DNA of 64,000 bases from Allobosea sp. (GTDB lineage: Bacteria > Pseudomonadota > Alphaproteobacteria > Rhizobiales > Kaistiaceae): NCBI GenBank assembly GCA_017307955.1, contig JAFKFV010000007.1:124001-188000 (forward strand), read 5' to 3'. This document shows, in pieces, positions 35,263 to 44,462 of the stretch. The notes beneath the pieces are model-generated. The model worked only from the letters and a program-made list of their open reading frames with translations, made no database searches and had not been told where the DNA came from. The stretch's first letter is position 1. Each line of letters opens with the position of its first letter. The translations under genes and the position numbers were made by a program.

Positions 35263-36732
35263 ATGACCGACATCCCGGCCGCGACGGCCGCAACATCACC
35301 CGGCGCAAAGGTCGAGCCCGAGCCGCGGCTCTTCTCCGGCCGCAACGGCCTCTTTGCCGCGATGCTCGCCGGCGGCGTCGTGCTCCATGCGATCAATATC
35401 TTCATGGGCGGGACGGTGATGCCGTCCGTCGTGAAGGATATCGGCGGCCTCGACGCCTATGCCTGGGCGACGACGCTGTTTGTCGTCGCCTCGATCCTCG
35501 CCGCGGCGGTCACCGCGCGCGTGCTCCGCGCCCTCGGGCCGCGCGGCGCCTATCTCGTCGCCGCCCTTGCCTTCGGCGCCGGAACGCTGGTCGCCTCGCT
35601 CGCGCCGAGCATGACGGTTCTCCTTGTCGGACGCACGATCCAGGGCTTCGGCGGCGGCTTTCTCTATGCGCTCGCCTATGCAGTGACGCGCCGCGTCCTG
35701 CCGCCCGCGCTCTGGGGCAAAGCGATCGGGCTGATCTCCAGCACCTTCGGCGTCGCGACGCTGATCGGCCCCGCCGTCGGCGGCATCTTCGCGGAGTATC
35801 ATGCCTGGCGCGCCGCCTTCTGGTCCCTGCTCCCCTTCGTTGTCCTGTTCGCGATCGTCGCGGTGACGAAACTGCCCGGCAAGGCCGCCAATGAAGGACC
35901 CGAAATCCGCATCGCCTGGCTGCAGCTCGCGCTCCTCGCGGCGGCGGTTCTCGTCGTGTCCGCGGTCAGCCTGACGCCAGACCTCCTGCTCAACGCCGTC
36001 GGCCTCGCCATCGCGCTGCTGATGACGGCCTGGATCGGCCGCATCGAGCGCCGCGCCGAGGCCCGCCTGCTGCCGAAGGGCGCCTTCAGCCTCGCCTCGC
36101 CGCTGGGCGCCACCTATCTCATCATCGTCCTGCTGATGATGGCCATGCAGCCGGACACCTTCGTCCCCTATCTGCTGCAGACGCTGCACGGCCAGTCGCC
36201 GCTCGTCGCCGGCTATCTCGCCGCGCTGGTCGCCATCGGCTGGACGGTCGGGACGATGGCGAGCGTGCGCTGGCGGCGCGGCGATGGCAGCGGCCTGATC
36301 CTGACAGGGCTCTTCCTCGTGCTCGGCGGCATCGTGCTGCTGGCGATCTTCCTGCCGATAGAGAGCGACGGCGCTCTTTCGGTCGTGATCGCCCTCTGCG
36401 CCAGCCTGACCCTGATGGGGTTCGGCATCGGCATCAGCTGGCCGAGCCTCGTGACGCGCGTCTATCACTATGCCCCTGCCGGCGAGCAGGAACTCGCCTC
36501 GGGCGGCATGACGACGGTCCAGCTCTTCGCCAGCGCCCTCGGCACCGCGGCGGCCGGCATGGTCGCCAATCTCGCCGGCTTCGCCGATCCCGGCGGCGTC
36601 ACCGGCGCTTCCCGCGCGGCAATCGCCCTCGCGGCGACCTCCACGCTCTGGCCGCTCCTCGCGATCCCGGTCGCACTTGGCATGGCAAGAGCATCGCGCC
36701 GCGAGGCCGGCGACATGCCGCGAGGAGGCTGA
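35263..36732 (+). CDS. SoxR-controlled MFS multidrug efflux transporter
   Basis: 489 residues, 12-14 membrane segments. Loop motif ARVLRALGPRGAYL follows TM2. The C-motif-like GFGVATLIGPAVGG (in context SSTFGVATLIGPAVGGIFAEYHAWRAAFW) is typical of drug/proton antiporters. Start 35263 (MTDIPAAT) is chosen because the longer frame from 35200 begins inside the promoter. SoxR control suggests export of redox-active compounds such as quinones, phenazines or dyes. The substrate is inferred from regulation only. Confidence 0.9.
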   Translation: MTDIPAATAATSPGAKVEPEPRLFSGRNGLFAAMLAGGVVLHAINIFMGGTVMPSVVKDIGGLDAYAWATTLFVVASILAAAVTARVLRALGPRGAYLVAALAFGAGTLVASLAPSMTVLLVGRTIQGFGGGFLYALAYAVTRRVLPPALWGKAIGLISSTFGVATLIGPAVGGIFAEYHAWRAAFWSLLPFVVLFAIVAVTKLPGKAANEGPEIRIAWLQLALLAAAVLVVSAVSLTPDLLLNAVGLAIALLMTAWIGRIERRAEARLLPKGAFSLASPLGATYLIIVLLMMAMQPDTFVPYLLQTLHGQSPLVAGYLAALVAIGWTVGTMASVRWRRGDGSGLILTGLFLVLGGIVLLAIFLPIESDGALSVVIALCASLTLMGFGIGISWPSLVTRVYHYAPAGEQELASGGMTTVQLFASALGTAAAGMVANLAGFADPGGVTGASRAAIALAATSTLWPLLAIPVALGMARASRREAGDMPRGG

Positions 36733-36742
36733 GCCAAGGGCA

Positions 36743-36779
36743 TTGACCGCTGGCACTACGGTCCATATACGTTTCGTAT
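36743..36779 (+). promoter_or_regulatory. Promoter with overlapping palindrome for parD-like/map operon
   Basis: -35 TTGACC (36743-36748), 17-bp spacer, -10 TATACG (36766-36771). The dyad ATACG-TTT-CGTAT (36767-36779) overlaps the -10, the position expected for an autorepressor operator. It lies 24 bp upstream of the GTG start of the ParD-like gene. Confidence 0.7.
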
Positions 36780-36802
36780 CGTCCCAACGGAGAGGGAAGC
36801 GC

Positions 36803-37006
36803 GTGGGCATCGTGAAGATCGACGACGAACTGCATGAGGAAGCGCGCATCGCCAGCGCCGTCATGTGTCGTTCCATCAATGCCCAGGCCGAATTCTGGAT
36901 GAAGATCGGCATGCTCGCCGAAGCGAACCCGACGCTCTCCTTCACCGAGATCGTCAGCATGCAGCGCGAGGCGGCCGGTCGGCGCACTGGCGATATGGCC
37001 GCCTGA
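36803..37006 (+). CDS. ParD-like antitoxin family protein
   Basis: 67 residues: GIVKIDDELHEEARIASAVMCRSINAQAEFWMKIGMLAEANPTLSF. This is a ribbon-helix-helix-like pattern (strand VKIDDELHEEA, helix ASAVMCRSINAQAEFW) of the ParD-like family. Start GTG 36803 is preceded by GGAGAGG at 8 nt. Its stop overlaps the start of a methionine aminopeptidase gene (TGATG), so the usual ParE toxin is absent and the partner position is taken by an enzyme gene. An inverted repeat overlapping its promoter -10 suggests autoregulation. Confidence 0.8.
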   Translation: MGIVKIDDELHEEARIASAVMCRSINAQAEFWMKIGMLAEANPTLSFTEIVSMQREAAGRRTGDMAA

Positions 37007-37785
37007 TGGTCAAGTCACCCGACGAGCTGGCATTGATGCGCATCTCGGGGCGGATGCTCGCCTCCGTCTTCGAGATGCTGGACGGGCTGGAACTCGCCGG
37101 CCTCTCGACTCTGGCCGTCAACGACCTCGTCGAACGCTTCATCACCGACGATCTCGCGGCCCGGCCGGCGAGCAAGGGACAATACGGCTTCGCCTATGTC
37201 CTCAATTGTTCGATCAACCATGTCGTTTGTCATGGAATGCCGAATTCTGCAGTGATTTTGTCGGATGGCGACATCGTGAATTTCGACATCACGCTCGAGA
37301 AAAACGGCTTCATCGCGGATTCGAGCAAGACCTATATCGTGGGCAATGCGTCGCCCGCGGCGCGCCGGCTGGTCCGTGTGGCGCAGGAAGCGATGTGGCA
37401 GGGCATCCGAGAAGTGAAGCCCGGCAAGCATATCGGCGACATCGGCTACGCGATCGAGCGTCATACGAAGAAGAACGGCTATGCCGTCGTCCGCGATTAC
37501 TGCGGGCATGGCATCGGCCGCGAGATGCATGAGGAACCGCAGATCCTGAATTACGGCCGGCCGGGCACCGGAATCAGGCTGCGCGAAGGCATGGTCTTCA
37601 CCATCGAGCCGATGATCAATCAGGGCAGCCGCAAAGTCTCGACGGAAGACGACGGCTGGACGGTCGTGACCGAGGACGGCAAGCTCTCGGCGCAGTTCGA
37701 GCATACCGTCGCGGTGACGCGGACCGGCGTCAATGTCCTGACGCTCCGCCGCGGCGAAGCGGCCATGCCGGGGCGGCGCGCGTGA
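37006..37785 (+). CDS. map: Type I methionine aminopeptidase
   Basis: 259 residues, pita-bread fold, removing N-terminal Met from new proteins. Ligands are visible: His in NHVVCHGMPN, Asp in GDIVNFDIT and GFIADSSKTYIVG, His in CGHGIGREMHEEP, Glu in FTIEPMINQ and Glu in AQFEHTVAVT. Length and the absence of an N-terminal zinc finger fit bacterial type Ia. It is translationally coupled to the ParD-like gene upstream (1-nt overlap) and to the GNAT gene downstream (GTGA overlap). Whether this is the only map of the genome or a second copy cannot be told here. Confidence 0.94.
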   Translation: MVKSPDELALMRISGRMLASVFEMLDGLELAGLSTLAVNDLVERFITDDLAARPASKGQYGFAYVLNCSINHVVCHGMPNSAVILSDGDIVNFDITLEKNGFIADSSKTYIVGNASPAARRLVRVAQEAMWQGIREVKPGKHIGDIGYAIERHTKKNGYAVVRDYCGHGIGREMHEEPQILNYGRPGTGIRLREGMVFTIEPMINQGSRKVSTEDDGWTVVTEDGKLSAQFEHTVAVTRTGVNVLTLRRGEAAMPGRRA

Positions 37786-38258
37786 GCAGGACGTTCACGG
37801 TCAACCAGGTCGAGACGCCGAGCGAAATTGCTGAAATCACTCGCCTTTTCAACGACTATGCCGCGTCGCTGTCCTTCGACCTCTGCTTCCAGGACTTCGC
37901 CGGCGAACTCGCCGGACTGCCCGGCAAATATGCGCCGCCGCAGGGTGCCCTGCTCCTCGCCCGAGACTTCAACGGTCATGCGATCGGCTGCGTCGCCATG
38001 CGACCGCTGGGTGATGGCATCGCTGAAATGAAGCGTCTCTATGTGGCTCCCGAAGGCCGCGGCCTCGGCGTCGGCCGCGCTCTCGCCGCAGCGGCGATCG
38101 CCGCCGCAAGGTCAGCCGGCCACCGCGAAATGCGCCTCGACACCCTGCCCGAAATGCCGGCGGCGCAGGCGCTCTACCGCTCGTTCGGCTTCACGGTCAT
38201 TCCGTCCTACTACGAAACCCCGGTCGAGGGCACGATCTTCATGGGACTGAGGCTGTAG
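37782..38258 (+). CDS. GNAT family N-acetyltransferase
   Basis: 158 residues. Acetyl-CoA-binding motif A: EMKRLYVAPEGRGLGVGRALAAAAIAAAR (the R/Q-x-x-G-x-G/A loop is EGRGLGVG). C-terminal ALYRSFGFTVIPSYYETPVEGTIFMGLRL is typical of small-substrate GNATs. Start is GTG 37782, overlapping the map stop by 4 nt. It is the third gene of the parD-like/map operon. The substrate is unknown; acetylation of exposed N termini after Met removal is a possibility suggested only by the context. Confidence 0.87.
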   Translation: MSRTFTVNQVETPSEIAEITRLFNDYAASLSFDLCFQDFAGELAGLPGKYAPPQGALLLARDFNGHAIGCVAMRPLGDGIAEMKRLYVAPEGRGLGVGRALAAAAIAAARSAGHREMRLDTLPEMPAAQALYRSFGFTVIPSYYETPVEGTIFMGLRL

Positions 38259-38301
38259 AGGCGCTTTGCGCGAAGACAAGATCCCTGCGTGTTCGCGCAA
38301 G

Positions 38302-38332
38302 AAAAAACGGGCGGCCACCGAGGCAGCCGCCC
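38302..38332 (-). terminator. Terminator after ilvC
   Basis: On the minus strand, GGGCGGC/GCCGCCC with a 10-nt loop, followed by G and TTTTTT. It lies 8 bp after the ilvC stop. Confidence 0.9.
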
Positions 38333-38339
38333 ACTTTCA

Positions 38340-40072
<1,733 letters not shown>

Positions 40073-40146
40073 ACAACCCGTCCCTTCCCCACCTCGGCAC
40101 CCACCGCATCGCCGACGCATGATCGCGCAGACATGCTGCAGTGCGA

Positions 40147-40168
40147 CGTACCGTACCGTACGGTTCCG
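40147..40168. promoter_or_regulatory. Possible TetR-family operator
   Basis: CGTACCGTACCGTACGGTTC contains the perfect 10-bp dyad ACCGTACGGT at 40155-40164 with a tandem ACCGT copy beside it. It lies about 75-95 bp upstream of the TetR start. This is a candidate only; a match on the two flanks of other TetR targets is not available here. Confidence 0.4.
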
Positions 40169-40240
40169 TTGCGATAGCCGAACCGGAATGGAACGTCAAG
40201 CGGAGGACGAGGCGCCCTGGGGCGCCCGGCCCGTTTCAGC

Positions 40241-41299
40241 TCAATGCAGCCACGCGAACGGCGCTGTCTCGACGAACTTGGCCGAGACCTCGCCCGCGAG
40301 ATAGGGATTGTCGGCAAGCGAGAGCTTCAAGGCCTTGTCGGTCGAGCCGAAGGCAAGCTTGTCGAAATCAACCCAGAAGATCTCGGGGCTATAGACGCTG
40401 TCGAAATAATAGCGCTTCGCTCCGATGTCGGAGACCGTGCGCCACATCGTCGAGGCGATGTTGGGCAGCTTGGGATCCTTGATGCCGACGGGCACCGAGA
40501 TGGTGCGCGCCATCGAGACGGTCGCGGCGAGCGATTCCTTCTGCGTATCGTAGTTCGGAGTCTGCTTCAGATTGTAGGTCGCGCGCACGAAGCGGTCGGA
40601 GGCGCGGTAGGTGCCGGGCAGCATGTTGGTGCCGCCGACGCCTTCCCAATACGCGTTGATGGCGAGTTGCTGGTCGTAGCTCGGCGAATTGGTCATCGTG
40701 CGCGCGTCGCGGCTGTGGTGGATGACGAGCTTGCCGTCGATATATTCGAAGATGGCGTTGTCGCCGCTCTTGTCGGTCAGAGCGAGATGCGCACCTGCGA
40801 CATCGCCGGAAGGCAGCGTCGGCGCGACGATGCGGAACGGCTCGCTTTCCAGCGCCGTCACGGCCTCGTCAACGGTTGCGAAATTGTCGAGCGCATATTG
40901 CAGCCAGGCCCCGACCGAGAGCGAGGGCTTGTCCTTCTTCGCATCCGTGCCGTAGTCGGCCTCGGCGAGGTAGAGCATGTTGGCCACGAGGCCGGCATCG
41001 TTCATGCCGTCGATGGTCGCGATGCCGTAGAAGGACGAAGTGACGGAACTGTGCTTCGAGACCCAGGCGATCGAGGCCGAATCGATGCCGCCGGTGCGGC
41101 TCATGCCCTTCGGGAACGCCCAGAGATCCGTTCCCGGATCCTCCATCCAGTCAAGCGTGCGGCCGACATAGAGATCGGACTTCGTGTTCTCGTAGACGAA
41201 ACGCGTGCAGGCGTCGGCTGAACTCGTCAATGCGAACAGCGAGGCCGTCGCCGCGAGGACGAGCCGCCGCAGGGCGACACGCTTTGCGGAATGGACCAT
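40241..41299 (-). CDS. Penicillin V acylase/choloylglycine hydrolase family (Ntn hydrolase)
   Basis: 352 residues. Signal peptide (RRLVLAATASLFALTSSADA) ends immediately before C31, the expected N-terminal nucleophile (ACTRFVYEN). R in TRF and D in RTLDWMED are the next catalytic positions, with N in TNSPSYDQQ and R near the end also conserved in the family. Gram-negative members with signal peptides form the cluster that includes periplasmic penicillin V acylases from Pectobacterium and Agrobacterium, which also cleave long-chain acyl-homoserine lactones. That activity is plausible here and untested. Confidence 0.9.
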   Translation of the reverse strand: MVHSAKRVALRRLVLAATASLFALTSSADACTRFVYENTKSDLYVGRTLDWMEDPGTDLWAFPKGMSRTGGIDSASIAWVSKHSSVTSSFYGIATIDGMNDAGLVANMLYLAEADYGTDAKKDKPSLSVGAWLQYALDNFATVDEAVTALESEPFRIVAPTLPSGDVAGAHLALTDKSGDNAIFEYIDGKLVIHHSRDARTMTNSPSYDQQLAINAYWEGVGGTNMLPGTYRASDRFVRATYNLKQTPNYDTQKESLAATVSMARTISVPVGIKDPKLPNIASTMWRTVSDIGAKRYYFDSVYSPEIFWVDFDKLAFGSTDKALKLSLADNPYLAGEVSAKFVETAPFAWLH

Positions 41300-41368
41300 G
41301 ACTAAACTCCCCCTTCTCGAAGCCGTCTCTTCGACAGCGTGCGAAAGCTAGCAGGGAGATGAAAAGGA

Positions 41369-41401
41369 AAGAGCGCAGGGGATCAAACCCACTGCGCTCT
41401 T
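41369..41401 (-). terminator. Terminator after ilvN
   Basis: 10-bp stem AAGAGCGCAG/CTGCGCTCTT extended by GGG/CCC across a small mismatch. On the minus strand it is followed by the T-rich TTTCCTTTTC. Confidence 0.85.
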
Positions 41402-41432
41402 CGTCGTCAGGGTGAAGAAACGTTGAAGAGCC

Positions 41433-41978
41433 TCACGTCGCCTCGGGGCCGCGGGCGATCGCCGCGATGCCGGTGCGCGACACCTCGACGAGCCCCAGCG
41501 GCTGCATCAGCACGATGAACTGATCGAGCTTGTCGGTCTTTCCGGTAAGCTCGAACACGAAGCTCTCCGTGGTCGCATCGATGACGCGCGCCCGGAACGC
41601 CTCGGCAAGGCGCAGCGCTTCGGAGCGATGGTCGCCCGAGCCGCGCACCTTGATGAGCATCAGTTCGCGCTCGATTGCCTTGCCGTCCACAGTCAGGTCG
41701 ATGACGCGGTGCACCGGCACGAGGCGGCCGAGCTGCGCCTTGATCTGGTCGATCACCTGCGCCGAGCCGGTCGTCACGATCGTGATGCGCGAGCGGTGCT
41801 TCTGGTGCTCCGTCTCGGAGACCGTGAGGCTCTCGATATTGTAGCCGCGCCCCGAGAAGAGGCCGATGACGCGCGCCAGCACGCCCGGCTCGTTGTCGAC
41901 CAGGATCGACAGCGTGTGCTGCTCCACGGCGTCCTTGCCCTCCTTGATCGCGTAGACGGATCCGGGCTGCATCGTCAT
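41433..41978 (-). CDS. ilvN: Acetolactate synthase small (regulatory) subunit
   Basis: 181 residues (ilvH-type). The N-terminal ACT domain (HTLSILVDNEPGVLARVIGLFSGRGYNIESLTV) binds valine and confers feedback inhibition. A second ACT-like half follows (LMLIKVRGSGDHRSEALRLAEAFRARVIDATTESFVFELTG). It lies 53 bp downstream of the large-subunit gene and is co-transcribed with it. Confidence 0.95.
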   Translation of the reverse strand: MTMQPGSVYAIKEGKDAVEQHTLSILVDNEPGVLARVIGLFSGRGYNIESLTVSETEHQKHRSRITIVTTGSAQVIDQIKAQLGRLVPVHRVIDLTVDGKAIERELMLIKVRGSGDHRSEALRLAEAFRARVIDATTESFVFELTGKTDKLDQFIVLMQPLGLVEVSRTGIAAIARGPEAT

Positions 41979-42031
41979 TGCTCCTTTGCGTTCAATCTGT
42001 CGCCGTGGTGAGGGGCTCGCCGCCCCTCGCC

Positions 42032-43798
42032 TCAGACCAGCGCCTTGCCTTCCTCGTCGATCGCGGTGGCGATCGCCTCGTCGGTGGCGTCCTCGGACAG
42101 CAGCATCTCGTTATGCGCCTTGCCCGAGGGGATCATCGGGAAGCAGTTGGCGAGATTGGCGACGCGGCAATCGAAGAGAACCGGCCGCTTGACCGAGATC
42201 ATCTCGTCGATCGCGCCGTCGAGATCGGAGACCTTCTCCGCCCGGATACCGACCGCGCCATAGGCCTCGGCGAGCTTCACGAAATCGGGCAGCGCATCCG
42301 TGTAGGAGTGCGACAGCCGGTTGCCATGCAGCAGCTGCTGCCACTGGCGCACCATGCCCATATACTGGTTGTTCAGGATGAAGGCCTTGACCGGCAGCTC
42401 ATGCTGGATGGCCGTCGAGAGTTCCTGCATGTTCATGAGGATCGAGGCGTCGCCGGCGATGTCGACGACGAGCGCATCGCGATGCGCGACCTGCACGCCG
42501 AGCGCCGCCGGCAGGCCGTAGCCCATGGTGCCGAGCCCGCCCGAGGTCATCCAGCGGTTCGGCTCCTCGAAGCCGAAATACTGCGCCGCCCACATCTGGT
42601 GCTGGCCGACCTCGGTGGTGATGTAGACGTCCCGGCCGAGCGTCTTCTTGTAGAGCTGCTCGATCGCATATTGCGGCATGATGGTCTGACCGCTCTGGCG
42701 ATAACCGAGGCTCCTGCGGCCGCGCCAGCGTTCGATCTCGCCCCACCAGGTCTTGAGCGCCGCCTGCTCGGGCGCATGCTTGCCGGCCCGCCAGGCCGTC
42801 AGCATCTCGCCGAGAACGCTGCCGACATCACCGATGATGCCGATATCGACGCGGACATTCTTGTTGATCGAGGACGGGTCGATATCGATGTGGATCTTCT
42901 TCGAGCCCGGCGAGAAGGCATCGAGGCGGCCGGTGATGCGGTCGTCGAAGCGCGCGCCGACGGCGATCATGACATCGCAGTCATGCATCGCATTGTTGGC
43001 CTCGAACGTGCCGTGCATGCCGAGCATGCCGAGCCACTGCCGGTCGGAGGCCGGATAGGCGCCGAGGCCCATCAGCGTCGAGGTGATCGGGAAGCCGGTC
43101 TCGCGGACGAATTCGCGCAGGAGCCGCGTCGCCTCGGGGCCGGAATTGATGACGCCGCCGCCGGTATAGAAGATCGGCCGCTTCGCCTTGGCGATCATCT
43201 CGACGGCGGCGCGGATGGCGCGGTCGTCGCCCTTGGTCTGCGGATGATAGGTCTTGTGCGCGACGCGGGCCGGGCCCTCATAGGTGCCGGTGGCGAACTG
43301 GACGTCCTTCGGAATGTCGACGACGACCGGGCCGGGACGGCCCGAGCGCGCGACATAGAAGGCCTCGTGCAGGATGCGCGCGAGGTCGTTGACGTCCTTG
43401 ACCAGCCAGTTGTGCTTGGTACAGGGCCGCGTGATGCCGACCGTGTCGGCCTCCTGGAAGGCGTCCGAGCCGATGAGATGGGTCGCGACCTGGCCGGTGA
43501 TGCAGACCATCGGGATGGAATCCATCAGCGCGTCGGTCAGCGGCGTGACCATGTTGGTGGCGCCGGGACCGGAGGTGACCAGCGCGACGCCGACCTTGCC
43601 GGTCGAGCGCGCATAGCCCTCGGCCGCATGGCCGGCCGCCTGCTCGTGGCGGACGAGGATGTGCTCGAGCTTGTCCTGCTGGAAGATCTCGTCATAGATC
43701 GGGAGTACGGCGCCGCCCGGATACCCAAAAAGATGCTCGACGCCCTGGTCGATCAGCGCCTGGACGACCATTTCCGCGCCCGTCATCTGCCGTGTCAT
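42032..43798 (-). CDS. ilvI: Acetolactate synthase large (catalytic) subunit
   Basis: 588 residues, ThDP-dependent. It has GYPGGAVLPIYDEI, the catalytic Glu in VRHEQAAGHAAEGYA, PGATNMVTPLTDALMDS, and the ThDP motif GDASILMNMQELSTAIQHELPVKAFILNNQYMG. It condenses pyruvate with pyruvate or 2-oxobutyrate, the first common step of branched-chain synthesis. It forms an operon with ilvN. The promoter, branched-chain leader peptide and terminator upstream show control by attenuation. The length matches catabolic and anabolic AHAS alike; the ilvN neighbour settles the anabolic role. Confidence 0.96.
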   Translation of the reverse strand: MTRQMTGAEMVVQALIDQGVEHLFGYPGGAVLPIYDEIFQQDKLEHILVRHEQAAGHAAEGYARSTGKVGVALVTSGPGATNMVTPLTDALMDSIPMVCITGQVATHLIGSDAFQEADTVGITRPCTKHNWLVKDVNDLARILHEAFYVARSGRPGPVVVDIPKDVQFATGTYEGPARVAHKTYHPQTKGDDRAIRAAVEMIAKAKRPIFYTGGGVINSGPEATRLLREFVRETGFPITSTLMGLGAYPASDRQWLGMLGMHGTFEANNAMHDCDVMIAVGARFDDRITGRLDAFSPGSKKIHIDIDPSSINKNVRVDIGIIGDVGSVLGEMLTAWRAGKHAPEQAALKTWWGEIERWRGRRSLGYRQSGQTIMPQYAIEQLYKKTLGRDVYITTEVGQHQMWAAQYFGFEEPNRWMTSGGLGTMGYGLPAALGVQVAHRDALVVDIAGDASILMNMQELSTAIQHELPVKAFILNNQYMGMVRQWQQLLHGNRLSHSYTDALPDFVKLAEAYGAVGIRAEKVSDLDGAIDEMISVKRPVLFDCRVANLANCFPMIPSGKAHNEMLLSEDATDEAIATAIDEEGKALV

Positions 43799-43871
43799 CT
43801 CGTTTGCTCCGTATCCGGACCGCGTCTCGTCGGGTCCGTTTCTAGGGTCTTCTGGTGTTCATTCGGCCAAT

Positions 43872-43895
43872 AAAAAAGGCCCCGAAAGGGCCCCG
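43872..43895 (-). terminator. Attenuator terminator of ilvIN
   Basis: On the minus strand GGCCC/GGGCC hairpin with U-rich extension, followed by TTTTTT. It lies between the leader peptide and ilvI. An upstream pair, GCGCACT (in the leader end) with AGTGCGC at about 43898-43908, gives a competing stem, the standard layout of amino acid attenuators. Confidence 0.85.
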
Positions 43896-43932
43896 ATTTC
43901 GCGCACTCGCTATCGTGACGGCTGTCAGGCCA

Positions 43933-43977
43933 TCAGCAAGTGCGCTCCATAAGTACTACGATGCTGGCGCGGATCAT
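43933..43977 (-). CDS. ilv leader peptide (Ile/Val/Leu codons)
   Basis: 14-residue peptide MIRASIVVLMERTC. It has Ile-Val-Val-Leu codons (ATC GTA GTA CTT) in a row, using GTA and CTT, which are rare in the flanking GC-rich genes. It ends inside the 5' arm of the competing stem and precedes the T6 terminator. Ribosome stalling at these codons would favour ilvIN transcription when branched-chain aminoacyl-tRNAs are scarce. The leader is predicted; the arrangement is canonical. Confidence 0.82.
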   Translation of the reverse strand: MIRASIVVLMERTC

Positions 43978-44007
43978 GTCCGGCGGTCTCCCATGCGAAG
44001 TTCGTGA

Positions 44008-44036
44008 CGATTACGCGCATCCGCCGGCCACGTCAA
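44008..44036 (-). promoter_or_regulatory. Probable promoter of the ilv leader/ilvIN operon
   Basis: Minus strand TTGACG, 17-bp spacer, TAATCG, about 31 bp upstream of the leader ATG. It is placed correctly to transcribe leader and attenuator. Confidence 0.6.
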
Positions 44037-44354
44037 GCGGGCGTGAGAAAGGAAATTGCGCGAAAGCGCGGAAGGCTTGCGGTTTGTTGTCGTGAGGTAT
44101 CGTGCGGTAGCGAAGGCTAAACAGTGCTCACGTCCACAACCCCACAACCGCGCCACTCTTCTTAAGAGCTAATGACACACTAGTGACGATCAACGTGACA
44201 GTAGCTATGGCGTCAATTGCCCCGCGCCGCTGGCGAAGAATCGACGTTAATACACGCCGAAGACATCACGTCCGAGGTGCCATGGTCTTTCGACCATGAT
44301 GCTAACGGCAATTTTGTCAAACCGGCTCGGTAAAATTCCAGTTCAAGTTACATT
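44037..44354. other. Intergenic stretch, no gene seen
   Basis: This lies between the ilv promoter and the promoter of the GIY-YIG gene. Base composition becomes AT-richer after about 44100. It contains the small dyad CTCTT-CTT-AAGAG near 44155-44167 but no convincing frame or RNA. Confidence 0.45.
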
Positions 44355-44383
44355 TGCACCTACGTCTTCGTAAGGCTATCCTG
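44355..44383 (+). promoter_or_regulatory. Probable promoter of the HARE-HTH/GIY-YIG gene
   Basis: TTGCAC (44355-44360), 17-bp spacer, TATCCT (44378-44383). The transcript would carry the downstream palindrome at 44433-44448 in its leader. Confidence 0.5.
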
Positions 44384-44432
44384 CGCGGCAGTCTGGCTCG
44401 CAGCTGACGAGCGCTAGACATTCTGTCGATTG

Positions 44433-44448
44433 AATATCGGTCGATATT
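44433..44448 (+). promoter_or_regulatory. Palindromic operator candidate before GIY-YIG gene
   Basis: Perfect 7-bp inverted repeat AATATCG-GT-CGATATT, immediately upstream of the GGAGG ribosome site. Its position would let a bound protein block transcription or ribosome access. The encoded protein has its own HTH. Confidence 0.6.
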
Positions 44449-44462
44449 GCGGAGGTCCGGTT

